DNA of 64,000 bases from an uncultured Oscillospiraceae bacterium (GTDB lineage Bacteria; Bacillota; Clostridia; Oscillospirales; Oscillospiraceae). Numbering within the stretch: position 1 is the first letter of the stretch; the number at the start of each line of letters is the position of its first letter. The DNA lies in NCBI GenBank assembly GCA_947627325.1, contig CANQVO010000003.1, positions 169,263 through 233,262 of the forward strand, given 5' to 3'. The notes under the pieces are model-generated. The model had not been told where the DNA came from. It worked only from the letters and a program-made list of their open reading frames with translations, and did not search any database. Below, piece after piece: positions 1 through 9,996 of the stretch. Both the position numbers and the translations under genes were made by a program.

Positions 1-1
1 C

Positions 2-3000
2 GCCCTGGACGTGACCAACAGCGAGACCGGGGTGACCCGGCAGGTGAGCCAGCTCTCCACCCGGCCCTTCCGGGTGGCCCGGGCGGAGGAGCTCCTGGCG
101 GAGGAGAAGACCTTCAATTATTCGGCACAGACAGAGGCCGAGGCGAACAACAACCGTCAGCATACGGAGACCCGGAAGGTCACCGCCTTCACCCCGGAGT
201 CCGCCCAGGGGGAGGAACAGCACTACTACCTGCGGGTGGAGGAGGGGGAGGACAGCGTCGACCTGCGCTTCTGGACCCAGGAGCCCTACTTCAACTATAA
301 CCAGAACAAGGAGGGGGATTGCCCCATCGAAGTCACCGCCACCTTCGCCAGCCAGCCCGGGCCGGGGGAGCCGTTGCCCTTCAAGCGGTTGACCCCCGGC
401 TGGATGGAGAAGGGCACGAAGGGAGAGGAGGACACGGATCCCTTCTTCCCCCCCTCCCTGGTGGTGGACGCCTTTGGCACCCGCCAGGCCCAAAACAACA
501 TGGGCCTGCCCGCCCGGGGCCAGTGGACGGTGGCGGACATCTCCCTGAAAAAGGTCAGCGAGGCCGCCGACGCCGACCACGACCCCTACAACACCATCAC
601 CGTCACCATCCACTCCCCCAACGGGGCGGCCGAGAGCGTCTACGTGTTCCACATCGAGCGGCTGATGACCCCCCAGAGCACCCTGGGCGTGGGCAACACC
701 CCCGCGGGGATGATTTTGCGGGACGACAGCAGTCTTTGGGAGACGGAGGTGGACTGGGGCGCCGTGTCCGTTGAGGCCAGCCGGGAGGAGGGCCTGGTGG
801 CCTACAACAAGGCCTCCGCCCTCAACTACTTCACCTCCCACCACACCTTCCAGGATATGCCCCTCCGCCCCAGCGGGCCGGTCAACCAGGAGGGCGCCAT
901 CTATAACGGCGTCTACAACACGACGGCGTGGGCCGGCGGCATCGAAAACCCCGACCTGGATCCCACCGCCGTGGTGGCCTATCAGGACATGGCCTTCAAC
1001 GACCCGGGGGTCTCCTTTGTGGACAGCGAGGGCCGGACGGTGCACTTTGGCGAGGACGCGGATCCAGACTACCAGGCGTGCGTCACCCGCACCCTGCAAC
1101 TGACCACCACCGACGTGCTGTCGGCGAGCACCTATGACGACGACCCGGGCTGGACGTCGTGCTATTACTATGTGGACGACAACGGCGTTCCCGGCCTGAC
1201 TTCGGACGAAACGAAAGCCGCTCAGATCCTCCGCCGCTCTGACGGGAGCGACCCGGTGGATCTGCAGGGGCTTATCGTGCTGCCTGGGGTCTACACCGCC
1301 GAGTACGCCTTCCAGGACCCCAACCGGCCGGAGGACGGGCCGGTGACCATCCAGCGCAGGGTGGTGGTCCTGCCCACCCCCGGGGACGTGGATATGGACG
1401 GCGCCGTCACCAATGGCGACGCCCTGGCCCTGGACGCGAAGGCCACCGAGTGGGCCGGTAAGAACGACCAACTCCACCTCCTGCTGCGTAACCGGGTCTA
1501 CAACATCCTGGTGGGCCCCCCGGCCCAGCCCAAGGCCCTCACCGCCGAAACCATCCGCGCCAACTTCCAGCCCATCCAGGGCAACACCGAGGCCGTGGGG
1601 TACAGCGACTATCTGTACCTGCCCCTGCCCTGGAACGGGGAGGACGAACACGCCCGCAGGACCTGGGACGAGGTGGAGGAGTCCAAGCTGTCCCCCAGCG
1701 ATGCCAAGCTGCGGCTGGAGTTTTTGGGCGTGGAGCAGGGCACCTGGTACCACCCAGACGGCGCCACCTACGGTGCCACCTACAACATCTCCGGCCCCTG
1801 GGCCGCCTCCACCCAGGCGGACAAGGACGGCGTCTCCATCGTTGCCGGGTCGCCCGCCCGGGGCCAGGGGGACGTGTTCTGGATGGGGGTCTATCTGGAC
1901 GACCCGGGCACGATGGCGGGCAAGCGGATCGAGGAGTTGTCCATCGCCCTGGTCTATGACAGCACCTACGTCCGCCCCGCCATGGTCTACGCCCCCGGCA
2001 ACCAGGGCGCCGCCTCCGGCACCACCGATGACGCGCGCTGGCAGCTGAGCACCCTGCTGCCCTATAACTTCCTGGGCGGCTCCAAGGACGCCGAGGGCAA
2101 GGGGATGACCATCTTCTCCGGCATGACGGGCGGCAATTACATATACACGAACTCCGTCATGGAGCAGCCCTATACCACCCACTACTCCAAGGTCAAAGGG
2201 GAGCTGGAGCTGGACTACACCAACGAAGAGGGCCTGCTGGACAGCGGTCGGCTCAAAGAGGTGGTCTACTCCCTCCAGCGCAAGGGGGGCGGCGCCACCA
2301 TGAAAGCGGGCTGTCTGCTGGTCCTGCCCTTCCAACTCATCCGCCACCCGGAGGCGCGGCTGGACGGGGAGAGCACGGCGCGGCTGGTGGAGCTGGCCGC
2401 GGGGATGCGGGACTTCAGCGTGGTGCTCTCACCCGTGGCCGCCACCACCCGGAGCATCTTCGAGCCCTTCTCCGCCAAGCCCCTGGCCGGGGAGAGCGCT
2501 GAGACGCCCAACGGCGGGGCGGGGGATGGCTACAACTCCTCTGTCCAGCCCCTGGCCGCGGCCAGCGGCAGTGTCTACGCCTTCTCCGCCCAGGACAGCA
2601 TCTACGGCAAGACCACCCAGAACATCCGCGCGGAGTTGACCTACGCCCCGGAGGAGGGCCGCGTGCCCATCGGCAAGGACAACACCGAGCGCGTGGTACT
2701 GAAGGACGCCAACGGCAACGACCCGGTCTATGATACCGAGGTCACCATTGTGAATACGCTCCTCTACGAGGGCACGGTGGCAGGGGGGGAGCTGCCCCCC
2801 GGCCTGGAACTGGATCCCGGCAGGTCCACCATCTCGGGGACGCCCCTGCGGGCGGGGGAGTATCAATTCACCGTCAACGGCCTGCCCTATCAGATCAACG
2901 TAAAGCCCAAGACCCTCCACTACCAGGCTTCCGCCGCCGTCTCCTACTACGGGGAGCCGGAGTTCCGCGGGACCAGCGCCAGCCGGGCGGGCAAGGACCT

Positions 3001-6000
3001 GCGGGAGTTCACCTTCACCTATGACAGGGCCGACCTGTCCGACCGGGATCAGAAGGCGGCCCAGAGGATCTACCCGGACTGGACGGCGGAGGGGAAGGGC
3101 AGCGCCCAGGAGTTGAAGGCCATTCTGGACTGGGAGAAGAAGCAGGACGCCGCCGTCACCTACACCCTCCCCACCTTCTACGCCGCGGACGTGGACGGGC
3201 TCGACCCGGTGCGCCGGAAGACCAACGTGGGCCAGTACGACATCAAGCCGGACAACGCCGCCGCCTCCACCAACTACCAGCTGGAGCACGACAACGGCGA
3301 GGCCGGCCAACTCACCATCCAGGCCCGCCCGGTGTGGATCCACAGCCTGGAGATGCCCGCGGACCGCTCGGGCAGCCGCATCTACAACGACGAGAGCGGC
3401 ACCAACCAGTACCTGACCGCCCAGGAGACGGCGGGGGAGGAGTTCATCCGCCTGGCCTTTGACGAGAGCGAGGCCATCCCACAGCCCGACGGCAGTCATC
3501 TGCTGGGCGACCTCCCCCTCACCGGCGAGGCCCGGGTGGCGGGGGACACGCTGACCCTGCGCTTCTCGGCCGATTACGTGCCCAACGCCGCGGACGAGGC
3601 ATATGTGGAGCTCCAGATGGCGCAGGGCGGCCAGGTGGCCTACCGCTTCGCCCTGAGCGACGACGAGGAGACCCGGGACCTGCGGGTGATCCGAATGTAC
3701 ACCAGCTTTGGCAACACCGACAACTACGTCATCCGCAACCTGGACACGCCCCTCCACCCGGAGGAATGCCACATCCAGGGCACCGTGGTCCGCCGGGGGG
3801 TGGAGGCCATCGCGTTTGTGACCTACCCCGGCGTCCTGATGCGGAACCCGGACGGCACCCCGATGATCCAGGCGTACTACGGCGACACCGTCAACGACGA
3901 GGCCCTGACCGTGCGGGTCACCCGCGGCGCCGGGGACGGGGCCACCAACGTGGGCGACTACGTCTACAACAACCCCCTCCTTCTCCCCATGGAGCTCCAC
4001 TACAACTGGGTCTCCCCGGAGGACAAGGCGGAAGGGGAGAGGCCGGAGAACCGGGAGAACCTGGTGGGCACCGGCTGGAACCCCAACGCCGGAGCGGGGG
4101 AGCCGGAGGACCTGCACCCCTACAACGGCACCACCCCCCTCACCCCCGCCATGGACGGCTGGTATCTGTGCGCGGCGGTGAAGAAGTACGAGGTGGACAA
4201 CCGGGAGGACAAGTACATCAAGGTGTACAGCGAGTACCCCGTCCGGGTGGAGAAAAAGACCATCACCCTGACCGTCCAGTCCACCACCCGCTATTACGGC
4301 GAGGAGAACGGCCAGCTTCGCTATACCTACAACATCAACGACTTCACCTACACCGAGGCGGAGGAACTGCGGAACTGGGTGACCGCCCAGTCGGGCGGGG
4401 AGTACGCCAGCCCCACCTATGACGGGGCGGAGATGGAGAAATTTTTCCGCGACGTACTGAAGGACGAGAGCTTTGTGGCCCCCACGCTGGAGGTGGCCAA
4501 GACCTGCGCCATTCCCCAGAGCGACGATGACCGGGTGACCAGCGACACCTCCGTGGGGAACGGCCGGTATTACGTCATCATCCACGGCGCCTCCGCCAGC
4601 AACTACACCTTCGCCTACCGCACCTACGACGGTCAGACCTCCTCCGGCCCGGGGGCCTTCGGCTCCAGCCTGATGACCATGATCCGCCGCCCGGTGGTGA
4701 TCCAGGAGATCCGCAGCCCCGCCGGGGACCGGGAGGGCTACCAGACCATCTACGCCGACACGAAAAACCTCTTCCTCCAGAACCAGACCGCCCCCGGGAG
4801 CCGGGTGACCTTTGTCCTGCCCGAGCACGACGAGGAGGCCACCTATTTCTTCCGCCACGGCGGCGGCGGGGACAAGATCCGCGCGGAACTGACCTGCGCC
4901 ACCGACAAGGCGGTCCTGGACCGGGACATGGCGGGCCTGTCCGTGCGCTACTCCGTGCGCTTCATGTGCGACCCGGGGCACTACCGCTGGCTGGGCTTTG
5001 ACAACAACTACTACGACGTGGCCACCATCACCGAGCACGGCGGCGTGATGGAAAAGGATGTGGTCATCGCCGACGTGGAGCTCCAGGGCGACGCCGCCGC
5101 CAACTACGAGGTGGTCTACGACCAGGCCAGCCCCGCCAACCAGCGCACCCCCAACGATGTGGTGGGCAGGACCTACAACGATCCCACCCACCAGGGCGTC
5201 TCCACCACCTACCTGATCCACGGCACCGGCACGGTGACCCTGCGGGGGGTGACGGACATCGTCCTCCAGGAGGTGGGGGAGACGGAGTACACCTACGGAG
5301 ACGCCTACGCCCCTTACCGCGCGGGCCAGGGCAACGGGGCGGCCATGACGGTGGCGGTCCGCTATGAGACCACTGTGGACGAGAGCCACCACAACGGCGA
5401 CGTGGAACTCAACGACCACGCCCAGTCCGAGGTGGTCACCTACCAGGTCAACAGCGGCGTGTCCAACTTCCTCCAGCGGGGCCTGACCATCTACTACCTC
5501 CGCTCCGGCCAGAGCGAGGCCGACGCCATCGCCGCGGGACAGACCCTGGACCACAACTCCCCCTTGATCCCCGCCGACCACGACGGCGCCCGCCTGTTCG
5601 TGGGCGACTGGCGGCGGGAGGGGGACGACCCCATCTTCTCGGAGGTGTCCCAGCAGAGCCTCCGGGTGAGCCGGCGGGCGCTGACCTTCACCGTGCAGGA
5701 CGCCCACCGCTTCTACGGCGAGACCCTGCACATCAACAGCCTGGACCCGGCGGACGAGGCGCACATGGGCACCGCCGCGTTCACCTACTCCTTCCCCACC
5801 GACCAGCTGGCCCCCCGTGACCAGGAGGCCCTGGCCGAGCTCCGGGGCGTGGCGGTGAGCGACCTGCCCGCGACCAGCACCGAAGAGGACCTGAAGGCCC
5901 TGGCCCAGGCCCTGGCCGGGACGCCGCTGCGGATGGACCTGACCGACCCCACCTACACCTCCGACCCCGGCCCCACCCAGCCGGTGGGCCAGGAGGGGTG

Positions 6001-9000
6001 GGGGGCCTACCCCATCGGCATCACCACCCGCGACCTGCGGAACTACCAGGTGACCGGCCGGCCGGGCACCTTGTACGTCTATCCCCGGCCTGTGTGGGTG
6101 ACCGACGTGCTCACCAGCGAGACAGACCCGGTCTACACCATCTACAACCGAAGCAACACCATGACCTTCACCTCCCAGCTGGACACCCGGCGGGTGGTAC
6201 TGCGCCGGAGCAACGAGTTTTTGGTGGGCGGGGAGTGGATCGACAGCGCCGCCAGCCCCTGCGTGTGTTATGACGCCATCCCCCGCGGTCTGCCCCTGTC
6301 CGGGCCCGCGACGCTGGAGGGGGACAGCCTGGCCTTCACCGTCCAACTCTGGTTTTATGACGAGCCGGACTCCCGCTGGACGCTGGACGCGGGGACGACC
6401 GACTACGCCCGGGACCAGGTGGAGATCTCCTTCCGGGAACTGCGCCACACCGACGCCGCCCGGAACTACAACGTCACCAACGCCGCCACCTTCTCCCAGG
6501 GCGGCTTCTGGGGCGCGGTCAAACTGCGGAGCATCGACGAGATCTTCATCACCCGCGCCCCCAGGACCCACTACACCTACGGCGAGTCCCTGGACCTGTC
6601 CGATCTCCAGGTGACCATCCGCTACAAGGCCCTGGAGGGCCTGGGGGAGACCAATGTGGTGGATTACCTGGGGCCGGACAGCTTCCGGGCGGTGGGCCTG
6701 TACGTCAACTACTGGTATCCCGGCGACCCCATCCCCGGCGGCCGGAAACCCAGCACCACCGCGGAGGGGGAGAAGGACCCGCCTGCCACCACCACCCAGG
6801 AGGAGGACGAACAGCGCCGGGTCATGCCCACCGCCATCCGCCGGGCGGACTCGGGGGACCACCTGACCATCGCCCCCACCCACGACACCCAGCGCTACCT
6901 GACCGACCCCGTCCCCGGCGATCCCCTGGCCCGGCCCTTCGCCGCCAACGGCAAGTATCTGATCGTCTCCGCCTTCCAGGATGGGGAGGGCCAGTTCCCC
7001 GCCGTCCCCAAGATCCTGGGGGCCCCGGTGGAGGGCGTGGCGGTGGACGGCGGCGTCTCCTACGAGAGCGAGAGCGAGCCCACCCCCATCGTGGTGGATC
7101 CCCTGCCCCTGCGCTACGACCTGACCGCCGCGGACAAGACCTACGACGGCACCACCCAGGCCGCCGGGACGCTGACCCTGGAGAACGTCTTTGACGCCTT
7201 GACCCAGGAGCAGGTGGAGGAGAAAGACGGGGTCATCTCCTCCTCCATGGTCCAGATCCGGGACGTGGTCTACGTCCCCATGGGCGCGGGGTATGAGGAC
7301 CACGGGGCGGACGCCGCCCACAGCGGCTACGACAGCTACCTCGACGCCCTGGAGGGTGGGAAGATCTCCTTCACCACCGGCGTCTACCAGCCCGGCGGGG
7401 CGGCCCCCCTGGGGGACAACGGCGCGCTGACGTGGGCGGAGGGCTACACCTGGGGCCAGGGCCTGACCTTCACCTTCGCCAACCCCAACGTCCACTACCT
7501 GGAGCCCGGGGAGAGCGAGCCCGCCCCCATCGGCACCGAGGAGCTGGCCGCCTACTGGCGCGCCAACCAGGCGGCCAACACCGTGGTGGACCAGTGGGAC
7601 CGGTACGGCGAGGTGTGCCGTATGCCCGTGGAGGTCACCGGCATGGCCCTGGCCGGGCCGGACGCGGCCAACTACACCTGGGCCGTGGACGGGACCGCCC
7701 AGGCCGAGACGGAGGTCACCATGCTCACCCGCGCGGCGGAGACCGACCACCAGGCCGCCGCCCCCTACGCCACCATCCGAAAAGCCAACCGGGGCGATAT
7801 CCCGTCCCTGGCCGGGGCGGAGGCGGCCCTGCCCTACCTCCAGACGGACGAGCACACCAACGTGGTCCGGCTCTTCTACGACCAGAGCTTGAGCGCCATC
7901 GCCGACAACAACAACGCCGCCCAGCCCGACGACTACCGGGACGAGCTCCACTTTGAATACGCCCTGTACTACCAGGACGAAAACGGCCTGATGGCCCAGT
8001 GGGCGGGGCCCACCGGCCGCCGGGCCTATCAGGACACGATGTTCTTCGGCGGGGAGCTCATCTCCCTGCCCATCGACCCGGCCTACGTCCCCGACGGCGC
8101 CCGCCTTCCCCAGCAGGAGCAGGCCAAGGAGGACCTGGTGCGAAAGGGCCAGCAATACCGCTGGGCCGAGGAGGACAGCGGGGTGTCCCCCCTGGGCCTC
8201 CGGGAGGACGCCGGCGTGGTCCAGGACTGGGCCGCCTACCCCGGCGGGGCCGAACAGGCCCAGGAGCGCTACGGCTGGTACTACGACCTCTACACCTGGG
8301 GCCCGGAGGGCCAGGCCCGGCAGCCCCTGCCCCGGGGGACCGTCTTCTACCCCCTGGTCCGTCTCAGCGAGACGCACAACTACAACCCCTCCCCCTGCTT
8401 GACCGGCGATCTGGCCGTGCCCGCCGCCGCCCTTAACGAGGCCCAGCTGGCGGTGGAACAGCTGGCCGGGGGAGACGAGGACGGCGCGTTGACCGCCGAG
8501 GCCCGGGAGAAGTCCCAGGCGGTGTTTGACGCCGCCGCCGAAATGCGCCAGGCGGCGGAGAAGTTGTTCGCCGACCGGGTGGCGTTGGACGCCGCCCTGG
8601 CCCAGGAGGGCGCCTTCCCCGAGGAGGGCCGGGCGCTCATCGGCTCCGCCCCCGCGGGCAGGACCTTCCTCCAGCGGCTGGATCTGATCTCCGCCTCCTG
8701 GGAGCGGAGCGCCAACGGGGACGGGACGGACTACCTGGTGCGGATCCTGGAGGACGTGTGGTTCACCGACACCCTGGCCTACCCCGAAGTGAAGAACATG
8801 AACGCGGTGGTCTACAACGACCCCACCCGCTACTACAACTACTACTGGGACGCGGACAAGTCCGCGCAGATCAGGTTCGGGGACCAGGAGATGCCCATCG
8901 ACTTTGACACCGTCATGACCGTGCAGATCCGCCAGCGGCAGGCGGACGGCTCGGTGGTGGAGCTCTACTACACCTACGACCCCGCCGCCACCAACCACAC

Positions 9001-9931
9001 CGCGCAGATCTACGTCTCCGGCAGCCAGAGCAGTTTCCAAAAGGTCCGGGGCATCCGCATCGTGCCCGACACGGTCTACGCCCGCCTGGGGGACCCGCCC
9101 TTCCAGCTGGATGTGGTCACCGAGCCCGCCATGCCCTCCAACCGGCGCTACACCTGGAGCACCTCCGACCCCTCGGTGGTCACGGTGGACCAGACCGGCC
9201 GGCTGACCTTCCGGGGGGTGGGCACCGCCACCATCACCGTCACCTCCACCAACGGCCGCCGCGCCACCGCCCTGGTGATGGTCACCGCCTCCGTCCCCGA
9301 GCCCCAGTTCGGCGGCGCCCTCTTTGACCGCCGCTTCCAGGGCCCCTGGATGGAACTGGACCAGTCCGGGGCCTTCCGGCCCCACGAGGGGATGACCCGG
9401 GGGGAGCTGGTCCTCCTGCTGGACCGCTTCCTGAACCCCTCCGCCCAGTGGCAGGCCACCCAGGAGCTGGCCTACGTGGACGTGACCGGCCGGGAGAAGT
9501 ACTACGAGGCCCTCCGCCGCCTCACCGGCGCGGGCGTTGTGGTGGGCACCCCCGGCGGCGCTTTCGCCGGGGACCAGCTGGCCACCCGGGCCGAACTGGT
9601 GGCCATGCTGGCCCGGGCGCTGGAACTGGACGTGACGGACACCCGGGGCATGGCCCACGCCTTTGCCGATGCCGACGAGACCGGCACCTGGGCCTACGCC
9701 TACATCGACGCCCTGGCCAAGGTCGGTGCCATCCGGGGCGTGGGCGACGGCGCGTTCGCCCCGAACCGCCCCATCACCCGGGAGGAGACCGCCGCCATGA
9801 TCGCCCGTCTGCTGGTGGTCAAGCTGGACGAGAGCCAGCCCGGCCTGCGCCGCCCCAGCGACATGACCCCGGAGAACTGGTCCTACCCCGCGGTGCTCCA
9901 GGCCATCAACACCGTCCTCATCTCCGAATGA
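2..9931 (+). CDS. Giant SLH-anchored surface protein (5' partial)
   Basis: The reading frame is open to the left edge, so the N-terminus and any signal peptide lie outside the window; over 3300 residues are visible. In order (numbered from the first visible GTG at 11): a dockerin-like calcium loop with the DVDMDGAVTNGD pattern near residue 458; a module with FWMG, YDSTYVRP and LVLPF around 620-800 that recurs in the next gene; three tandem 450-475-residue super-repeats of MBG-like YGE/YGD modules (about 965-2190); a YDG-type module (KTYDGTT) near 2375; a Big2 Ig-like domain near 3015-3095; and SLH domains over the last 200 residues. SLH domains bind pyruvylated wall polymers, so this protein is probably held non-covalently on the cell surface. 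No catalytic domain was recognised. It lies 65 bases before the next giant gene, on the same strand and with no terminator seen, so the two are probably co-transcribed. An adhesin or S-layer-associated scaffold is inference. Confidence 0.9.
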   Translation, partial: ALDVTNSETGVTRQVSQLSTRPFRVARAEELLAEEKTFNYSAQTEAEANNNRQHTETRKVTAFTPESAQGEEQHYYLRVEEGEDSVDLRFWTQEPYFNYNQNKEGDCPIEVTATFASQPGPGEPLPFKRLTPGWMEKGTKGEEDTDPFFPPSLVVDAFGTRQAQNNMGLPARGQWTVADISLKKVSEAADADHDPYNTITVTIHSPNGAAESVYVFHIERLMTPQSTLGVGNTPAGMILRDDSSLWETEVDWGAVSVEASREEGLVAYNKASALNYFTSHHTFQDMPLRPSGPVNQEGAIYNGVYNTTAWAGGIENPDLDPTAVVAYQDMAFNDPGVSFVDSEGRTVHFGEDADPDYQACVTRTLQLTTTDVLSASTYDDDPGWTSCYYYVDDNGVPGLTSDETKAAQILRRSDGSDPVDLQGLIVLPGVYTAEYAFQDPNRPEDGPVTIQRRVVVLPTPGDVDMDGAVTNGDALALDAKATEWAGKNDQLHLLLRNRVYNILVGPPAQPKALTAETIRANFQPIQGNTEAVGYSDYLYLPLPWNGEDEHARRTWDEVEESKLSPSDAKLRLEFLGVEQGTWYHPDGATYGATYNISGPWAASTQADKDGVSIVAGSPARGQGDVFWMGVYLDDPGTMAGKRIEELSIALVYDSTYVRPAMVYAPGNQGAASGTTDDARWQLSTLLPYNFLGGSKDAEGKGMTIFSGMTGGNYIYTNSVMEQPYTTHYSKVKGELELDYTNEEGLLDSGRLKEVVYSLQRKGGGATMKAGCLLVLPFQLIRHPEARLDGESTARLVELAAGMRDFSVVLSPVAATTRSIFEPFSAKPLAGESAETPNGGAGDGYNSSVQPLAAASGSVYAFSAQDSIYGKTTQNIRAELTYAPEEGRVPIGKDNTERVVLKDANGNDPVYDTEVTIVNTLLYEGTVAGGELPPGLELDPGRSTISGTPLRAGEYQFTVNGLPYQINVKPKTLHYQASAAVSYYGEPEFRGTSASRAGKDLREFTFTYDRADLSDRDQKAAQRIYPDWTAEGKGSAQELKAILDWEKKQDAAVTYTLPTFYAADVDGLDPVRRKTNVGQYDIKPDNAAASTNYQLEHDNGEAGQLTIQARPVWIHSLEMPADRSGSRIYNDESGTNQYLTAQETAGEEFIRLAFDESEAIPQPDGSHLLGDLPLTGEARVAGDTLTLRFSADYVPNAADEAYVELQMAQGGQVAYRFALSDDEETRDLRVIRMYTSFGNTDNYVIRNLDTPLHPEECHIQGTVVRRGVEAIAFVTYPGVLMRNPDGTPMIQAYYGDTVNDEALTVRVTRGAGDGATNVGDYVYNNPLLLPMELHYNWVSPEDKAEGERPENRENLVGTGWNPNAGAGEPEDLHPYNGTTPLTPAMDGWYLCAAVKKYEVDNREDKYIKVYSEYPVRVEKKTITLTVQSTTRYYGEENGQLRYTYNINDFTYTEAEELRNWVTAQSGGEYASPTYDGAEMEKFFRDVLKDESFVAPTLEVAKTCAIPQSDDDRVTSDTSVGNGRYYVIIHGASASNYTFAYRTYDGQTSSGPGAFGSSLMTMIRRPVVIQEIRSPAGDREGYQTIYADTKNLFLQNQTAPGSRVTFVLPEHDEEATYFFRHGGGGDKIRAELTCATDKAVLDRDMAGLSVRYSVRFMCDPGHYRWLGFDNNYYDVATITEHGGVMEKDVVIADVELQGDAAANYEVVYDQASPANQRTPNDVVGRTYNDPTHQGVSTTYLIHGTGTVTLRGVTDIVLQEVGETEYTYGDAYAPYRAGQGNGAAMTVAVRYETTVDESHHNGDVELNDHAQSEVVTYQVNSGVSNFLQRGLTIYYLRSGQSEADAIAAGQTLDHNSPLIPADHDGARLFVGDWRREGDDPIFSEVSQQSLRVSRRALTFTVQDAHRFYGETLHINSLDPADEAHMGTAAFTYSFPTDQLAPRDQEALAELRGVAVSDLPATSTEEDLKALAQALAGTPLRMDLTDPTYTSDPGPTQPVGQEGWGAYPIGITTRDLRNYQVTGRPGTLYVYPRPVWVTDVLTSETDPVYTIYNRSNTMTFTSQLDTRRVVLRRSNEFLVGGEWIDSAASPCVCYDAIPRGLPLSGPATLEGDSLAFTVQLWFYDEPDSRWTLDAGTTDYARDQVEISFRELRHTDAARNYNVTNAATFSQGGFWGAVKLRSIDEIFITRAPRTHYTYGESLDLSDLQVTIRYKALEGLGETNVVDYLGPDSFRAVGLYVNYWYPGDPIPGGRKPSTTAEGEKDPPATTTQEEDEQRRVMPTAIRRADSGDHLTIAPTHDTQRYLTDPVPGDPLARPFAANGKYLIVSAFQDGEGQFPAVPKILGAPVEGVAVDGGVSYESESEPTPIVVDPLPLRYDLTAADKTYDGTTQAAGTLTLENVFDALTQEQVEEKDGVISSSMVQIRDVVYVPMGAGYEDHGADAAHSGYDSYLDALEGGKISFTTGVYQPGGAAPLGDNGALTWAEGYTWGQGLTFTFANPNVHYLEPGESEPAPIGTEELAAYWRANQAANTVVDQWDRYGEVCRMPVEVTGMALAGPDAANYTWAVDGTAQAETEVTMLTRAAETDHQAAAPYATIRKANRGDIPSLAGAEAALPYLQTDEHTNVVRLFYDQSLSAIADNNNAAQPDDYRDELHFEYALYYQDENGLMAQWAGPTGRRAYQDTMFFGGELISLPIDPAYVPDGARLPQQEQAKEDLVRKGQQYRWAEEDSGVSPLGLREDAGVVQDWAAYPGGAEQAQERYGWYYDLYTWGPEGQARQPLPRGTVFYPLVRLSETHNYNPSPCLTGDLAVPAAALNEAQLAVEQLAGGDEDGALTAEAREKSQAVFDAAAEMRQAAEKLFADRVALDAALAQEGAFPEEGRALIGSAPAGRTFLQRLDLISASWERSANGDGTDYLVRILEDVWFTDTLAYPEVKNMNAVVYNDPTRYYNYYWDADKSAQIRFGDQEMPIDFDTVMTVQIRQRQADGSVVELYYTYDPAATNHTAQIYVSGSQSSFQKVRGIRIVPDTVYARLGDPPFQLDVVTEPAMPSNRRYTWSTSDPSVVTVDQTGRLTFRGVGTATITVTSTNGRRATALVMVTASVPEPQFGGALFDRRFQGPWMELDQSGAFRPHEGMTRGELVLLLDRFLNPSAQWQATQELAYVDVTGREKYYEALRRLTGAGVVVGTPGGAFAGDQLATRAELVAMLARALELDVTDTRGMAHAFADADETGTWAYAYIDALAKVGAIRGVGDGAFAPNRPITREETAAMIARLLVVKLDESQPGLRRPSDMTPENWSYPAVLQAINTVLISE
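2908..7110 (+). repeat. Three tandem MBG-type super-repeats
   Basis: Three marker motifs recur in the same order three times in the protein. YYGE/FYGE after a hydrophobic strand occurs near 2940, 4290 and 5715. RPVWI/RPVVI/RPVWV followed by an IYN/IYA segment occurs near 3330, 4690 and 6085. A YYGD/TYGD/TYGE segment leading to a VRV/VRY strand occurs near 3875, 5290 and 6580. The period is about 1.3-1.4 kb. Sequence between the markers is diverged, so these are old duplications, not recent identical copies. Confidence 0.6.
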
Positions 9932-9996
9932 TCCCCCGCCCCGCCATCCTTTGACCCGGCCGTCCCCCAACGGGGGCCCGAAAGGGAGTGTCAGCC

